Source: Dimorphilus gyrociliatus
Lineage: Eukaryota > Annelida > Polychaeta > Dinophilidae
Direction: 5' to 3'
Length of the DNA stretch: 64,000 nucleotides
Assembly: GCA_904063045.1 (NCBI GenBank)
Contig: CAJFCJ010000006.1
Location: 2,160,946-2,224,945, forward strand
The notes beneath the pieces were generated by a model that was given only the letters and a program-made list of their open reading frames with translations, did no database searches and was not told the origin of the DNA. Each line of letters opens with the position of its first letter. The stretch's first letter is position 1. Positions 36,940 through 49,100 of the stretch are shown piece after piece. The position numbers were made by a program, and so were the translations under genes.

Positions 36940-39900
36940 TTATATAATGTTCGACTGTTGGACGTCTGAAGAAAAGAAATCAGAATTGTCTTCCCCATAC
37001 AGCTTCTTCCACCAAGGTAATTTTAGTTTGGTTAAATAATTGACATGTTCGACTTTAGCTTTGGTAGCTACTGCAACAGAGTTTGACCTATAAGTTTCGA
37101 TATCCTTGTCAGTTGCATTCTCTAACTTTGGAGCGTCTACAATACAAACATAGTAATAAAAATTCGACTGGATAAATATTTAGTAAAATCAAAAGCTAGA
37201 ATCAAGCTAATTTTCTTTACCGAATAATAATTGAGAGTCTAATTGTAATCTCGCCAATATGGCTTTTCGTCTTTGTTCTGACTTCCTTATATTCTTCGAT
37301 TCAAAGGCATGTTGACGTAGTAAGTTCTGAACAGAATTGTGAAAGTCGTTTCTATCTTCCATCTTCGTTTTAGGCTGAAAAAAAGAAGAAAAGGTAAATG
37401 ATGAATATAATTCATTCGTATTTCTAGTTTTATATTTCCTTATGCGCTCAGCTTCTTTGAGAATATGCAAAAGCAGCATTATTAATAATGCAGTATTTCC
37501 TTAGGCCTTCACATTAAAGCTTTTTGCAGTTGCTCATGCGTGTGCTTTAGCAGTTAAACAAAAAAGGGACACGATCGTGTTGCTTATCATAGAAAAGAAT
37601 AATTCTTAGGTTGTATCATTTGTTTAATTGGTACAATGCGGTTACATTCAACTCAACCATTATTGTTTGACTATTTTAGAATAAATTTATCAATTACGTA
37701 CTGGATGTAGGTGCTTATAGAGTTGAATTTTTTCATTCAATTCCACTCTTCTCTGATCATCTAAACCTGGAGGCCTTTGCCAAGCCGGGGGTTCATTTCT
37801 CCTAGCTAGAACCTTTTTTAGCCATTTCCTTATACTTCTTTGTAGTACAACAACAGCTCTTAAAGTCTTTATTTGTTCTTTTTGGTTATTAAATCTTCTT
37901 CGACTTAGTTTAGATCTATAACAAGCTTGAATTTTTATGGCCGCCTTATTTCTTTCACTTTCTAAATGCTCTTCGATCTTGGCTAAAAAGGAAAAATATT
38001 TCGATAGAATCACCATCAAAATAGGATTGATTTATGAGATTATATTAAGAAGAAAACAATTACTTACAAGCAGGTACGGATTCTAGAGTGAGGTAAACTT
38101 TTTCGTGAAATTTTTTCATAGTCTGTTTCCTATTGATTAATAACTGATGCTGTAATTCTTTCTGTAATCTGCCTTTTTCTTTAGTTTGTTCCTTTTCAAC
38201 TCTCTTTGCCCTGTTTTGAAAGCATTGAAAAATTAAAAATGACATATTAATTACCGTATCAATTTACCTGAAACTACGTTGAAATCGAGCTATACTTTCG
38301 TTTCTCTTTTTTATAGCTTCCCTAGTTTTGTGGGCTTTCCATAAGGCCTGTATTTTAGCAGCTGCCCTATTTCTTCTCTGTTTTATGTTAATAATAGTTT
38401 CTTTATATTAACAATAAAATCTTAAAAAAGAACTTTTGAAAGAAGTACATAATATGAAGAAAAAATCCAAAAAAAAACAAACTCTTTAAAAGGTTATTTT
38501 TATAGGGAATACTTGAAAATGAAAACACATTTACCTCATTAGCCACTTCTTCTAAACTACCCGCTTCCAATAATAAAATCAATCTATCCAAATCCAAATC
38601 GAAACCTTTTTTATGCCATCGGTTTAGTAAAGGTTTTAAGCCCCTTTTAAAAATTAGATAAATTAATTGTAAAGAAACGAAATTCGTCGCAACAGAGAAT
38701 ATAATAAGAATGAGAAAAAAGAATCAGTAAAAAAGAAAGTTAAAGATTAGGAAAAGGAAAGAAATGAAAATTATATTGTTCTAGAAAAAAAAAAGAGAAA
38801 GGCCTCTAATGTTAGGTAAAGAATCTATAAAATATAGTCTACAATTCCACACAATTAAGCTAACAATCTTGAACAAGACCTAACTAATTAATTGTATTTA
38901 AACTCTACGCCACGTGATATTCTACCTATTCTACAGTGTAGGGCAAAGAAGCGCTCATTTTCCCGTTAATTAAACATGATACAAATTTCCTCCCAATTAA
39001 TCTCAAAAACGTATCACAAAATTAAAGGCAACAACATTGTACTCGTTAAAAAAAGTTATCCACAAGAAATAAATCTTTAAATCAAAGTAAAAGACCCTCT
39101 TTTCCTTGTTAATTTTTTTACCTGCTAAACTCGTTCGTCCCTAGCCTAAATTAAGCTTATTTTTATTTAAAAAAGATATATCTAATGTCCAAAAATATAT
39201 TACAACATCTTAGATACAAATAGAATAAATGAATGCGTGTTTTATATAATTTTCTCGAATGTATATATAGAAAAAAAAAACAAAAAAAAATTCTCTTTTC
39301 TTTTACCCTTAAAAATATTTGTATATCTAGTCTTCAGGAAATATATATAACGTATACTGAATACTTACTTGTAACGTGTACACAGATGATGGACAATAGA
39401 TGGGTTAAAGTCGCAAGCTAATAGGACAGTTTTGATTGATGCCCTATAATTTAAAAAAACACAATATATATGACGTAATAGAGATGAATTGAAATAATAT
39501 TTTTTTTTACAAACCAAGCAATTTCGGGTTTGTCAGAAGAAGTTATTTTAAAAATAAGCTCATCTAGAAGAGTGAATACAGTACTGTCACCGATCTCTTC
39601 CATTATTCCTCTGAATAGGGAAACATACACAAAAAAATTACAATTATCTTTTGTTCGATTTTCTTTTAATAGTAACTAACGATGATTTTCTGCAAATATT
39701 TTGAAAAAAGGTTGTTATTATATTGACAATATTCGCATCCTCTGTCATGAGAATTTCTAGAAACTCCTCTGATTTCAATACTAAAATAGAATTTCACTGA
39801 TTTATATTAAACACGCTAATTAATTTATTTGTTTGCTTACCATTATAGCATAGAAAATTATGGCCACTGCAAAGTAAATCTAAAGATTCCAGAGAAGTCT

Positions 39901-40579
39901 TTAAGCATTCAGTTATGTCCTTTACTACTTCTTTTTTATAGATCAAAGTCTTCTGTAGCTTTAAATGAACTTTTTTACTCAAAGTCAGTACACATTTCAC
40001 ACATTCAGGTAGAAAAACCGTGTGATATTCATTGCAATCTCGCATATGCAATCCTGAGCAAGCATTGCTGTAAAAATCATCCAATTAGTTGTATTTGAAG
40101 TATCATTTAATCCCTGATAAACTCTCTCCTTATCAACGTTCATTTACAAAAATATTAATGAAAATTTATATACGTCTATCAAACCTAGCAAAGTTTTTTT
40201 ATTATATCTTTATGATAAATAAGTAGAGGTAAAAGTTGTATTATGAAAACTAACCATAGAATTCGAACCAATCTGGATGTTAATGTCCAAGCATTTCTAA
40301 ATTTCGTAACATCTTGTTCCAATACCGATACAGTTAAATGTAATAATTCTAGTGTCCATAAATCTTTTCGAATTTCTAAGCCTTGCTTGCTTCCAGATGA
40401 AACGGATGATAATATATCTATTATTTAAAATTTTGATATTATCGCTCATTTTTTTTCTTTATAAATAACTTAAGATTACCTTCTACTTTCAATAATAACT
40501 CAGGTATACGATAGTCAGGGTTTTTATCGATTTCCTGAGCTAGATTGAGGACTCGTTTATCTCGAAAGCTTTGAAGCAT
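36940..40579 (-). CDS. IQCB1: IQ motif-containing protein B1 (nephrocystin-5), 584 aa
   Basis: Twelve exons on the minus strand: 40579-40480, 40417-40255, 40067-39841, 39780-39681, 39610-39515, 39443-39369, 38643-38535, 38377-38268, 38210-38068, 37982-37702, 37374-37221, 37136-36940 (1755 nt). IQCB1/NPHP5 is a calmodulin-binding protein of the ciliary transition zone that interacts with CEP290. The N-terminal half is a helical ARM/HEAT-like region, including the TLLDELIFKITSS stretch. IQ-type segments follow: AAAKIQALWKAHKTREAI, then AAIKIQACYRSKLSRRRF, then VVVLQRSIRKWLKKVL. The long charged helix RAKRVEKEQTKEKGRLQKEL lies between the first two. Diagnostic C-terminal matches are PAWQRPPGLDDQRRVELNEK and LPWWKKLYGED. 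The length is close to the human protein (598). All exon phases agree; the longest intron is 725 bp (38644-39368). Its presence implies a ciliated organism. Confidence 0.93.
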
Positions 40580-41319
40580 TTTCCCTTCCGAATCAAAGAT
40601 TTGGAATTATTTGAAAAAAACGAGTTGATGCACGTTCCAATTCCAAAACAAAACATGCAATCGATAAAGGGCGGTAATTTCAAATTATTACCCTGACATT
40701 TCGAACAGTAAATAAATAGGTCATTCAGTTATTTCTATTTAGTTCTTAAATTAAATTGTAAAGGTTCTGTTCTAGAGAAAATAACTATAAAGAGACATTG
40801 CACATTTCCTTTAATATCCTCCATATAAAAATAGATTATAGCACTTTTTTTTAATGTTATCAATTAAATAACTTTTTGATTATCATATAATTTATCTTTC
40901 TTGATATATAAGCACTTTAATCGTCACTAATTTTGTCGTCATATATAAAATATATATATTTAAAGTAATAACACAAAATTCTAATGTTTTTGACCGCCAG
41001 ATGGTGTACTTTTAATGCCACGTTTTTTTCAATTACCTTATAGTCCACAATCTTGATACACATACTCTTTTGCTTCCGTAAACTGAGTTCAACGTATAAT
41101 ATTTTATAATTATTCCATCTGCTTATAAAAATCGAGCCTCAGTGAGTTTTAAATCATATTGTCTAGAAACGACCTCAATAATATACAAAGTTTGTACATA
41201 CAAATTATATTTGTTACAAAACCACAACCAATTTCCAGTATTCGAGCAAATCCTTCAATTCGAACTTCGATTAAAAAGCTGTTCTTAAAAATTTACATTT
41301 GAAACCGTTCGTTGATTAA
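40580..41319. promoter_or_regulatory. Divergent promoter region, IQCB1 / STX5
   Basis: This 740-bp AT-rich region separates two divergent start codons. No clear factor-binding motif was found. Confidence 0.45.
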
Positions 41320-42889
41320 ATGACCAGCCGAAGGCGTACTCAAACCCCTGCCTCTCAAAATAAAGAGAACTGGCCCTATCAAACACCTAATTACGGTCAA
41401 GAAACTGGCAAAGGAGAATTTTCCAGCGGCAAATTTGGTCACAATGCTAATGAAACAGATAGTTTTCGAGATAGAACAAGAGAATTTCAGTCAGTTGCTA
41501 GATCTATTTTCTCAAGAAAAGTTGGTTATTCTTATAAAGAGCAGATAATAAGATCAGAATTACAATACTCTTTGTTTATTTACAGTTTAATGGGCATGTT
41601 CAACCTCTACAATCTGCAAATAATTTGCTTCAAAGAAGCCAATTCATGATGGCTGCTAGGTAGAAAAAAATTTCATTTATTGTATGTTCATTTAAATAAG
41701 AATTACGATGTATTCTTTAGTAAAATAGGAGGAAATTTAGCATATTCAACTGATAAACTAGAGAAATTAACTTTCCGTACGTGCAAATTATAATAATTTT
41801 AAGTACGTAATTAATTATAATAACTTTTCAGTGGTAAATAATGAATCATTGTACGAAGATTATAGTGAAGAAATACGGAAACTTACATCAATTATCCAAA
41901 AAGATATAACACAGTTAAATAGCGAAATAGAATATTTACAAAGAGTTTGTTTAAACCATTGATAGAAGAATTTATATTTTGTTTCTTGTATTATTTTATT
42001 ACAATAGATATCTGCAGAATCACGACAAGGAGGTAAGCATAAACAGATGCATACCAGTACAATTGTTATTATATTACAAGTAAGCTTTAGCACTGTAATT
42101 GATAAAAAAAGAAGAAATACCAACTGTAACATTATTCTTACAGTCGCGTCTTGCAAGAATGTCAGGAGAATTAAAAAATATTCTCAAAATAAGAACGGAA
42201 GTAAGAAAAATCTTACCCTTTTCAATGCACAATATTAATAAGCTTTGTCTTCCTAATAGAAAATAAAAGAAAGACAAGCAAAAGAGCAGCATTCTAATCG
42301 TTCTATAGATTCTAATCCATCACGTAATTCTGTTCAGGATAAAAGTAATAAACAAATTTTCTATCTATAGATAAACAGTGCATAGTAACCGAAACAATTT
42401 TTCTTTATAAAGAAAGCGCGTATGTTATGAGAGATGAAGCAGTTTCTGACAATGGCCAAGTTAACATAGATATGGGAAATTCGCCGTCTCTATCTCCTTA
42501 TAATAACACCATGGAACAACAAGCCCAAGCCTATATGAGAGCCAACCAGGAAAGATCCGACGATATGGTCAAGGTTGAACAAGCAATTGTTGATATTGGT
42601 GGTATATATGAAAGATTAGCTCTAATGATTCACGAGCAAGAAGAAATGGTTCAAAGGTTGTAATCATAAGAAAGCTAACACTTAAATTATTATTAATAAA
42701 TATATATATATATAAATATATCTTAACAGAATAGATACATATACTGATACAACGCAAATGAATGTGGAAGCTGCTCATACAGAAATTGTAAAGTATCTCA
42801 AAACAGTTACAAACAATAGATGGTTAATGATAAAGATATTCGGATTTTTAATATTTTTCTTTATCATATTTATTAAATTTGTGGTCTAA
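41320..42889 (+). CDS. STX5: Syntaxin-5, 353 aa
   Basis: Nine exons: 41320-41520, 41586-41659, 41721-41776, 41832-41944, 42008-42079, 42144-42200, 42260-42344, 42413-42656, 42730-42889 (1062 nt). Syntaxin-5 is the Qa-SNARE of ER-Golgi and intra-Golgi fusion. Family matches are RDRTREFQSVARS near the N-terminus, RSQFMMAARKIGG, KLEKLT, the IIQKDITQLNSEIEYLQ helix of the Habc domain and MHTSTIVIILQ. The SNARE motif follows, with VEQAIVDIGGIYERLALMIH and the zero-layer Gln in EQEEMVQRID. The C-terminus, TNNRWLMIKIFGFLIFFF, is a tail anchor, and the length is close to human STX5 (355). The 42345-42412 intron boundary was chosen for phase. A closer AG at 42370-42371 would leave only a 27-bp intron. 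Confidence 0.94.
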
Positions 42890-43266
42890 ATATAAATTTG
42901 AATATTGTCTGTTTATTCTTGATTAGGAATTTTTTTTTGCTTTGAAAATGATCTAAACTCATTTTCTAAATTATTAATATGAAATTACCTTTGTTGGTTT
43001 TAAATAAAAATAACTGAATTTTATTTATCAGTCTAATTAAAATATAATAAATATCTTTAAAAACAAAAAAAAATAGATTCTGGAAGGAAAGAAGCAAAAG
43101 TTAGTTTGTTTTTTCTCTTTGTTTACATTTATAAACAATTAAGTGATTAATAAAGTTGTTTAAATACTAATTAATATTTTTATAGTATTGAATTTTGTCT
43201 TGTAAAAGAGAATTTGACAAAAAATTTCCCTAGAAAGATTAGATAAATGATTTCCTTGAGATAACC
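42890..43266. other. Convergent gap, STX5 and EIPR1 3' UTRs
   Basis: AT-rich 3' sequence with no other feature. Confidence 0.6.
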
Positions 43267-44439
43267 TTAATCTTCGCCCATACCGTCAAAGTAAATCTTA
43301 AAACGCTCTGACCTAGGCGCTCTGTTGACTACGAGACGGCCGTCGTAACTTAATGATGCAAAAACCCAAGAGTCGGCGGAAGACCATTCTGCAGCATATA
43401 CGCTTTCTTCGTGCTCGTCATATATTTTAACTATTCCGTCTTGTTGAGGAACTCTTTTATTTTCTTCATCATTTATACTTTTATCATTTGTATTATCGTC
43501 ATTTATGTTGTCTTCCTCTAGCAAGGCTCCATAGGTTTCACTAGATATTGATACAGTACTTGATAATATAACTCTACTATCGGATGAAGAAGTTAGAACT
43601 AATTGGTCATGAAAATGATTAAATCGAACTGACCATACCCAATGAGAATGGTCTGAGAGAACTTTAACCTCTTCCTTAGTGTTTCGAACGTCCCAAAATT
43701 TAACTTTACAATCGTCACCACAGGAGGCCAGGTAGTATTGTCTATTTGGATTGTAATCTAAGTCTCTAATGAGCTGGGAATGAGCATTTTCTATAGTATA
43801 TACAGATTTTTTCGTTCGTAGATCCCACCCCCTTAAAGTAGTATCATTTGCAGTGCATATTTGAACGCAGTTGTGGTGAGGACCCCACTTTCCGCACGTT
43901 AAACTCTTCTGCCCCTTAACCTCCAAACTAAAAGAATTTTTTATTTTGCACTCATCCGATCCGACATCCCATTGTAAAATATGATTATCAACCAATGTTA
44001 TTACTTCATGGTCCTCCGTGCTGGGATGAAAAATGACTTGATTAACATCACCATAATCCAATGTTCCAAAATCAATTAACTTTGTTAATTCTTTGGCGTG
44101 ATGATTGTCCTGGGATGAATGTTTGTCTGATTCAGGAATTTTCCACAAGGTAGATGTAACCTCACGCTTACTTTCAACAGTTTTGCTGTAAATCGTCGAA
44201 AAAATAGTTTTATCCCACGGACAAGCTGCTATATGCCAAATTTCGCCCACATTGTGTGCATAGACATCTTTTGAAACCGTGTTATGATCATCATCGTATT
44301 CGATGAGGTGAACTTGATTATCGTGCTTTAAGCTTTGTGTGCCGGCTAAAAATTTTATTAATTCGGTTTCAGCTATTTGTGCTGTTAAACAGCGGCATTG
44401 GAACTCTAAACCGTAAATAACAGCTGCTTCATCCTCCAT
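43267..44439 (-). CDS. EIPR1: EARP/GARP-interacting protein 1 (TSSC1), 390 aa
   Basis: A single uninterrupted exon. EIPR1 is a WD40 beta-propeller that binds the EARP and GARP tethering complexes and supports endosomal recycling and dense-core vesicle function. The start MEDEAAVIYGLEFQCRCL matches the family N-terminus, so the protein is complete at that end. WD repeats are visible through LADNH-like and WDV/WDL endings, for example TANDTTLRGWDLRTKK, YYLASCGDDCKVKFWDVR, HSHWVWSVRFNH, LTSSSDSRVIL and SADSWVFASLSYDGRLVVNR. The acidic insert (about residues 310-335) between late repeats is also present in other EIPR1 proteins, although its sequence differs. A coding region without introns is unusual beside neighbours with 9-31 exons. 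A 3' splice-like TTATTTAG lies just upstream of the start in the leader. Confidence 0.96.
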   Translation of the reverse strand: MEDEAAVIYGLEFQCRCLTAQIAETELIKFLAGTQSLKHDNQVHLIEYDDDHNTVSKDVYAHNVGEIWHIAACPWDKTIFSTIYSKTVESKREVTSTLWKIPESDKHSSQDNHHAKELTKLIDFGTLDYGDVNQVIFHPSTEDHEVITLVDNHILQWDVGSDECKIKNSFSLEVKGQKSLTCGKWGPHHNCVQICTANDTTLRGWDLRTKKSVYTIENAHSQLIRDLDYNPNRQYYLASCGDDCKVKFWDVRNTKEEVKVLSDHSHWVWSVRFNHFHDQLVLTSSSDSRVILSSTVSISSETYGALLEEDNINDDNTNDKSINDEENKRVPQQDGIVKIYDEHEESVYAAEWSSADSWVFASLSYDGRLVVNRAPRSERFKIYFDGMGED

Positions 44440-44756
44440 TTTCGAACGATTGCCTCTAAATAACAAGCAGGACTAAAATATTTAAAATGTATTAAAAGTT
44501 TATTCCATTCAAAAGCATCTATATTATTACTTTTTTTAAATTAAATAGAACAATTTTTTTCAAAAGTCTTACACTCAAAAAAGATTTTATCGATTTAAGT
44601 CAAGTTAAGGATGTTGAAATAAGTTTATCGCCACAACCATATTGCAAACTGCTACTTAGCAATACCGTTGATTTGTTCTGGCGTTTCATTGCAGTAGATG
44701 CAGTTGATGTTTATCACAAAACAGACTGAAAACAATTTGAAAGTGCCGAAAACGGA
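44440..44756. promoter_or_regulatory. Divergent promoter region, EIPR1 / CACNA2D
   Basis: Only 317 bp separate the two start codons. I see no strong motif beyond general AT-richness. Confidence 0.45.
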
Positions 44757-46093
44757 ATGCATCTTTCCTTTAAGATATTAGAAGCTTTATTATGTTTTAT
44801 AATCGTTCAGCCAAGTGCCAACAGCATAGATCAGTAAGTCTTTTTCTTATTAAAAGCTAATATTTTTTATAGAAAAAGTCGATAAAACCTTTGGTTTATT
44901 AATTAGCCCTAATTAAATTGTTCACATTTCTACCAGTTTTATGATATATATATACATTTACATTATTCCTTATTGTTTCAAAAGATGACCTTTCTTAAGT
45001 TTTTATCGATTAGTTTACTTGCATATTTAATAGAAACTTACAAATATTTAATTAATTTCTATTATAACAAAGGCAAAGTATTCGTTCTTTTGAAGAGAAT
45101 CTTTTAAAGATTGTAAAGGAATATACTTATGTAAAAGATATTACCTCCTCCTATGACGACAAAATAAAAGAGCTTGGGGCTACAACTTCTAGAATTAATG
45201 GTTTTAATTTAATTGGAGCACTGGCTAGCGGAATAGAAGAGATTCTAACGCAGAATATAAAATCCTTAGAGGTATTTTATTCCATTCTATAATTTTATAA
45301 ACGACTTGTTAAAATATATCAATAACAATCTAGTTCGCCGTTGAAGAAGCTGAACGAATAGCAGAAAATTACACAATAAATCCCGAGGTTTGTTTTATTG
45401 GAATATAAAACTTTAAGATAATCAAATTTAATTAAATTCAATAGAACAATTTAATATTTAAAATGATCTACTAGAGAGAGCTAAACGAATATTTTACATA
45501 ATTTACATAACACAGATGCTAGGTAATTTTATAAACGTCACGAACGCTATTGTTAGGAATCGATTCTTTCGCTTTTTTTAACTAAAAATCAGCCATGTGC
45601 TTCCATCTGTTAATTAATGAATATTTTCGTTGTTTAGTCTCGTGCTAACTTTGATTTTAATTATTTTATACGAAAGAAAAAGACCTTATTGAATAATTCT
45701 TGTTTTTTTTTTTTTTTTCATTAATAGTTAACAGAAGTCCATTATCTAAATGCTAGGAAGCTTGATCCAGACAAGGAAGGTTTTGTTTATCATCCAGAAT
45801 ATATGGAAAAGATAGGTGATAATGTGTCGGCAGTTCAAATTCCTGTTGAAATCTACGAAGGCCGTCAGTGTCAATTACATTAAATTTTCATATTATTGAA
45901 CAGGACGCAGTTATTATTATTCTTTTTTTGTTATTCAATATTCATATATCATTACAGGCAATGACGTATTGAACGATCTAAAGTGGACAAGTGCTATTGA
46001 AAAAACCTGGATTTCAAATAGGAAAAAGTATAATCAAACTTTATTCCAATACTTTGGAAGCTATACTGGTTTGATGAGAATTTATCCCGGTAT

Positions 46094-46131
<38 letters not shown>

Positions 46132-49100
46132 ATACTCGAAATATAAATATTTTATATTCTTATCAATATTCTATTAGCGACTAAATGGTCTACTCCCGAA
46201 CCGGATTTGTATGATGCTAGAAGGCAGCCTTGGTACACCCAAGGGGCAAGTTCACCCAAGGATATGCTAATATTAATAGATACGTAAGTTAATTTAATAC
46301 TTTTAATTACTACTGTATATAGATATACTAATACATTAGATAAATTTGCTTTAACTTAATAAACGTACATATAAAGTATATACATTTATATATATATATT
46401 TATATATATAGAAATATGTATTTAAATTTATATATTAGTTGAATAGGCTTATAATTAATTGATTATTAATTGTAAGAGTCCATGGACTCTGTCCTTCACA
46501 AAATTAATATATACAATAAATACAATTCTAATTAATTACTGAAACAAAAGGAGTGGCAGTACTCATGGACAAGCATTGACATTAATAAAAGAGACCGCCA
46601 AAGCGATTTTAAACACTTTGGGACAAAACGATTACGTTGCAGTCGTAAAAGTAAGAGATTGTAAAAAAAAACAAAAATATAAAAATTATAAAAAACTATA
46701 AAAAAAAAACTCTTTAAAATTTATCATCTTCTAATCTTTTTCTTTTATTACTATTATTATTAATATTATTGCTTTTTTTTTCTTTTTTAATTATCCGATT
46801 CATTGTATATATGATAAAATAACTCTATTATTAAAACATTAATTAATAACATTTACTTTTTTTTTTTACTTAATGAGAGATAGAGAGGGATAGATGAAAA
46901 AAAAATTATAGTTTTCATTAAATTTTGTTTTTATAAAAAAAAAAATTACAAATGAAACAATGAATCTGATAAATAAAAAAGACGCCTCTCTCGTTTCTAT
47001 TCTTTTAGAATTATCTTTAAAAAATTTTTCTTATATTTGTTACTGTGGAATTGTTTGAACACGAATGCAACTGTAATGCACATTTTTATTATTTCATTCT
47101 TAAAAAAAGAGTTACAAGCTAGTTATTTTCTCTTATGGTCTCGGATAAAAATATTATGTATCCTTCGTCGTCGTCGTCGTCGCCATTATTATCATGATTA
47201 ATATTATCTGTCACTTCTTCTTCTTCCTCTTCTTCTTCTGCTTCTGTTTCTGTTAATGTCAATAATATTTCTTTATGCAAGACAGCTGTCTAACTCTAAT
47301 AATATAATTTCTTTCTCTTATTTCTTAAATATTACCAAGCACTTTTTTGATATTATTTTACAAATAGAATTATTCTAGATATACACTATTTTTGGTTTTC
47401 TATGGGTTTTTCTTATATCTTATATATTATTATATAATCCTATATTTTCATAGGATATTTAAAGAAAAAACTTAGTTAAATGATGCATGATTAATGCAAT
47501 ATATGCATGATAACTTCTAAATAATGTTATTATCTATATATTTTATTCATTTCTTTTTATCATCTTTTTTCAACAAAATAGTTTGCCGAAGCAACTCAAT
47601 TTATTGGTTGTTTTAAAAATTTTGTTCAAGCTAATCCAAGGAATAAAGAAGTAAATAGTCTCTTTCTTTCTCTTTTTTTTGAAATATTATAATTATTGCT
47701 ATTAATATTTTAGGTGCTACTCAACGATATTGATAAATTACAGGCGGACGAAATAGCAATGTATAAGCAGGCTTTTAAATTTGCCTTTGAAAGAATTAGG
47801 GAAGTTCGTATTGAAATATTATAGATTTTATGTCAAACTTTAAGACTTTATCATAAAAAATATCATATTCTCTAGTTTAATAAATCATTGGAACAAGGGG
47901 ATCTTAATGGAGCAAAATGTAATAAAGTTATAATGTTTCTTACTGATGGTGGAACAGATACTGCTGAAGATATATTTAAAATGTACAATTGGCCAGAAAA
48001 GAAAGTAAGAAGATATCGTTACACATTTCTTTTTTAATGTAACAAGTAGTTGACTATTTCTCTTGTTTATAGGTAAGAGTATTCACATATATGGTGGGGC
48101 CACAACCTAATGCTTACGCAGCCGTTAAATGGATAGCCTGCGCTAATAGAGGTAGCAATAATGAATTTATTAATTTTTCAGTTTGATTAGTTAAGCGTAA
48201 TACAAGAGTAAAGCAATCGAATTACAGACATAAACGAAATTAACATCTTTTTCTGTAGGTCATTACTCCCGCATTCCTGCTATGGGTGATATTAGAGCAA
48301 CAGTCCAGGTACATTTAAAATCAATATATTAGAACTTAATTATAAATTAAAATGCCATTATTTTATCAATAGATATATTTAGAGCATTTGGCTCATAGCG
48401 CCAAAGAGTTTGTATGGACAACAAGTTACCATAAAGTTTGTTTTCAATGACAAACTATCATCATTCCATCAATTATTAATTAATGTTTTTCACTGAAGAA
48501 ATTAGGCATTATGTCGACTGTTACACTTCCTGTCTTTAATACCACAGCTGATCCACCTGTAAGATCTAAAACATATTTAAACAATTTACATCATTCAAAA
48601 GCTAATTAATATCTTTTGGTTTTAAAATCTAACTCAGAAAAATACATCTTTACTAGGCGTAATGGGTACAGATGTTCCAATTAATTTTCTAAAAAGACTG
48701 ATACCGAAAGAAAAGGTTTACAGTTTTTTATATTAAAAGAAAAAGTGTTTTATGATCGTTTTATATAAATTTTTTTCTATTTATATAAACAGTTAGGAAT
48801 TAATGGATATTCTTTCGCTATAAATAACAACGGATATGTTCTCTTTCATCCTGATCTAATATCTCAAAGGGGACTGCTAGGTTATACGCCTATACTCGAT
48901 TTATTAGAAATTCAAATAGAAAGTACAGATTTAATAGAGGTAATAGGTTTTGTTATATATTTTCGCATCAATGTCAATATGATTTATGTTTAATATAGCT
49001 TAGAAAGAGAATGATACAAAAACTTACTGGTACACACGAGATGGAGGTAACAGGTCCTGTACGAATAATAGGCGATGGTCATATTTATAACGCAACTCGA

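Noticed and set aside
37375-37479. In-frame extension upstream of the IQCB1 exon at 37374
   Set aside because: A good pyrimidine-rich acceptor (TTTTTTTCAG) sits at 37375-37377 and gives the correct phase. The extension is intron.
42033-42079. Intron donor GGAG|GTAAGC within syntaxin-5 exon 5
   Set aside because: Reading through gives the MHTSTIVIILQ block that matches the family and leads in phase into the next exon.
45864-45957. GC donor (GAAG|GCCGTC) at the end of alpha2-delta exon 4
   Set aside because: A normal donor three bases later (GGCC|GTCAGT) keeps the frame and gives [14 protein letters not shown].
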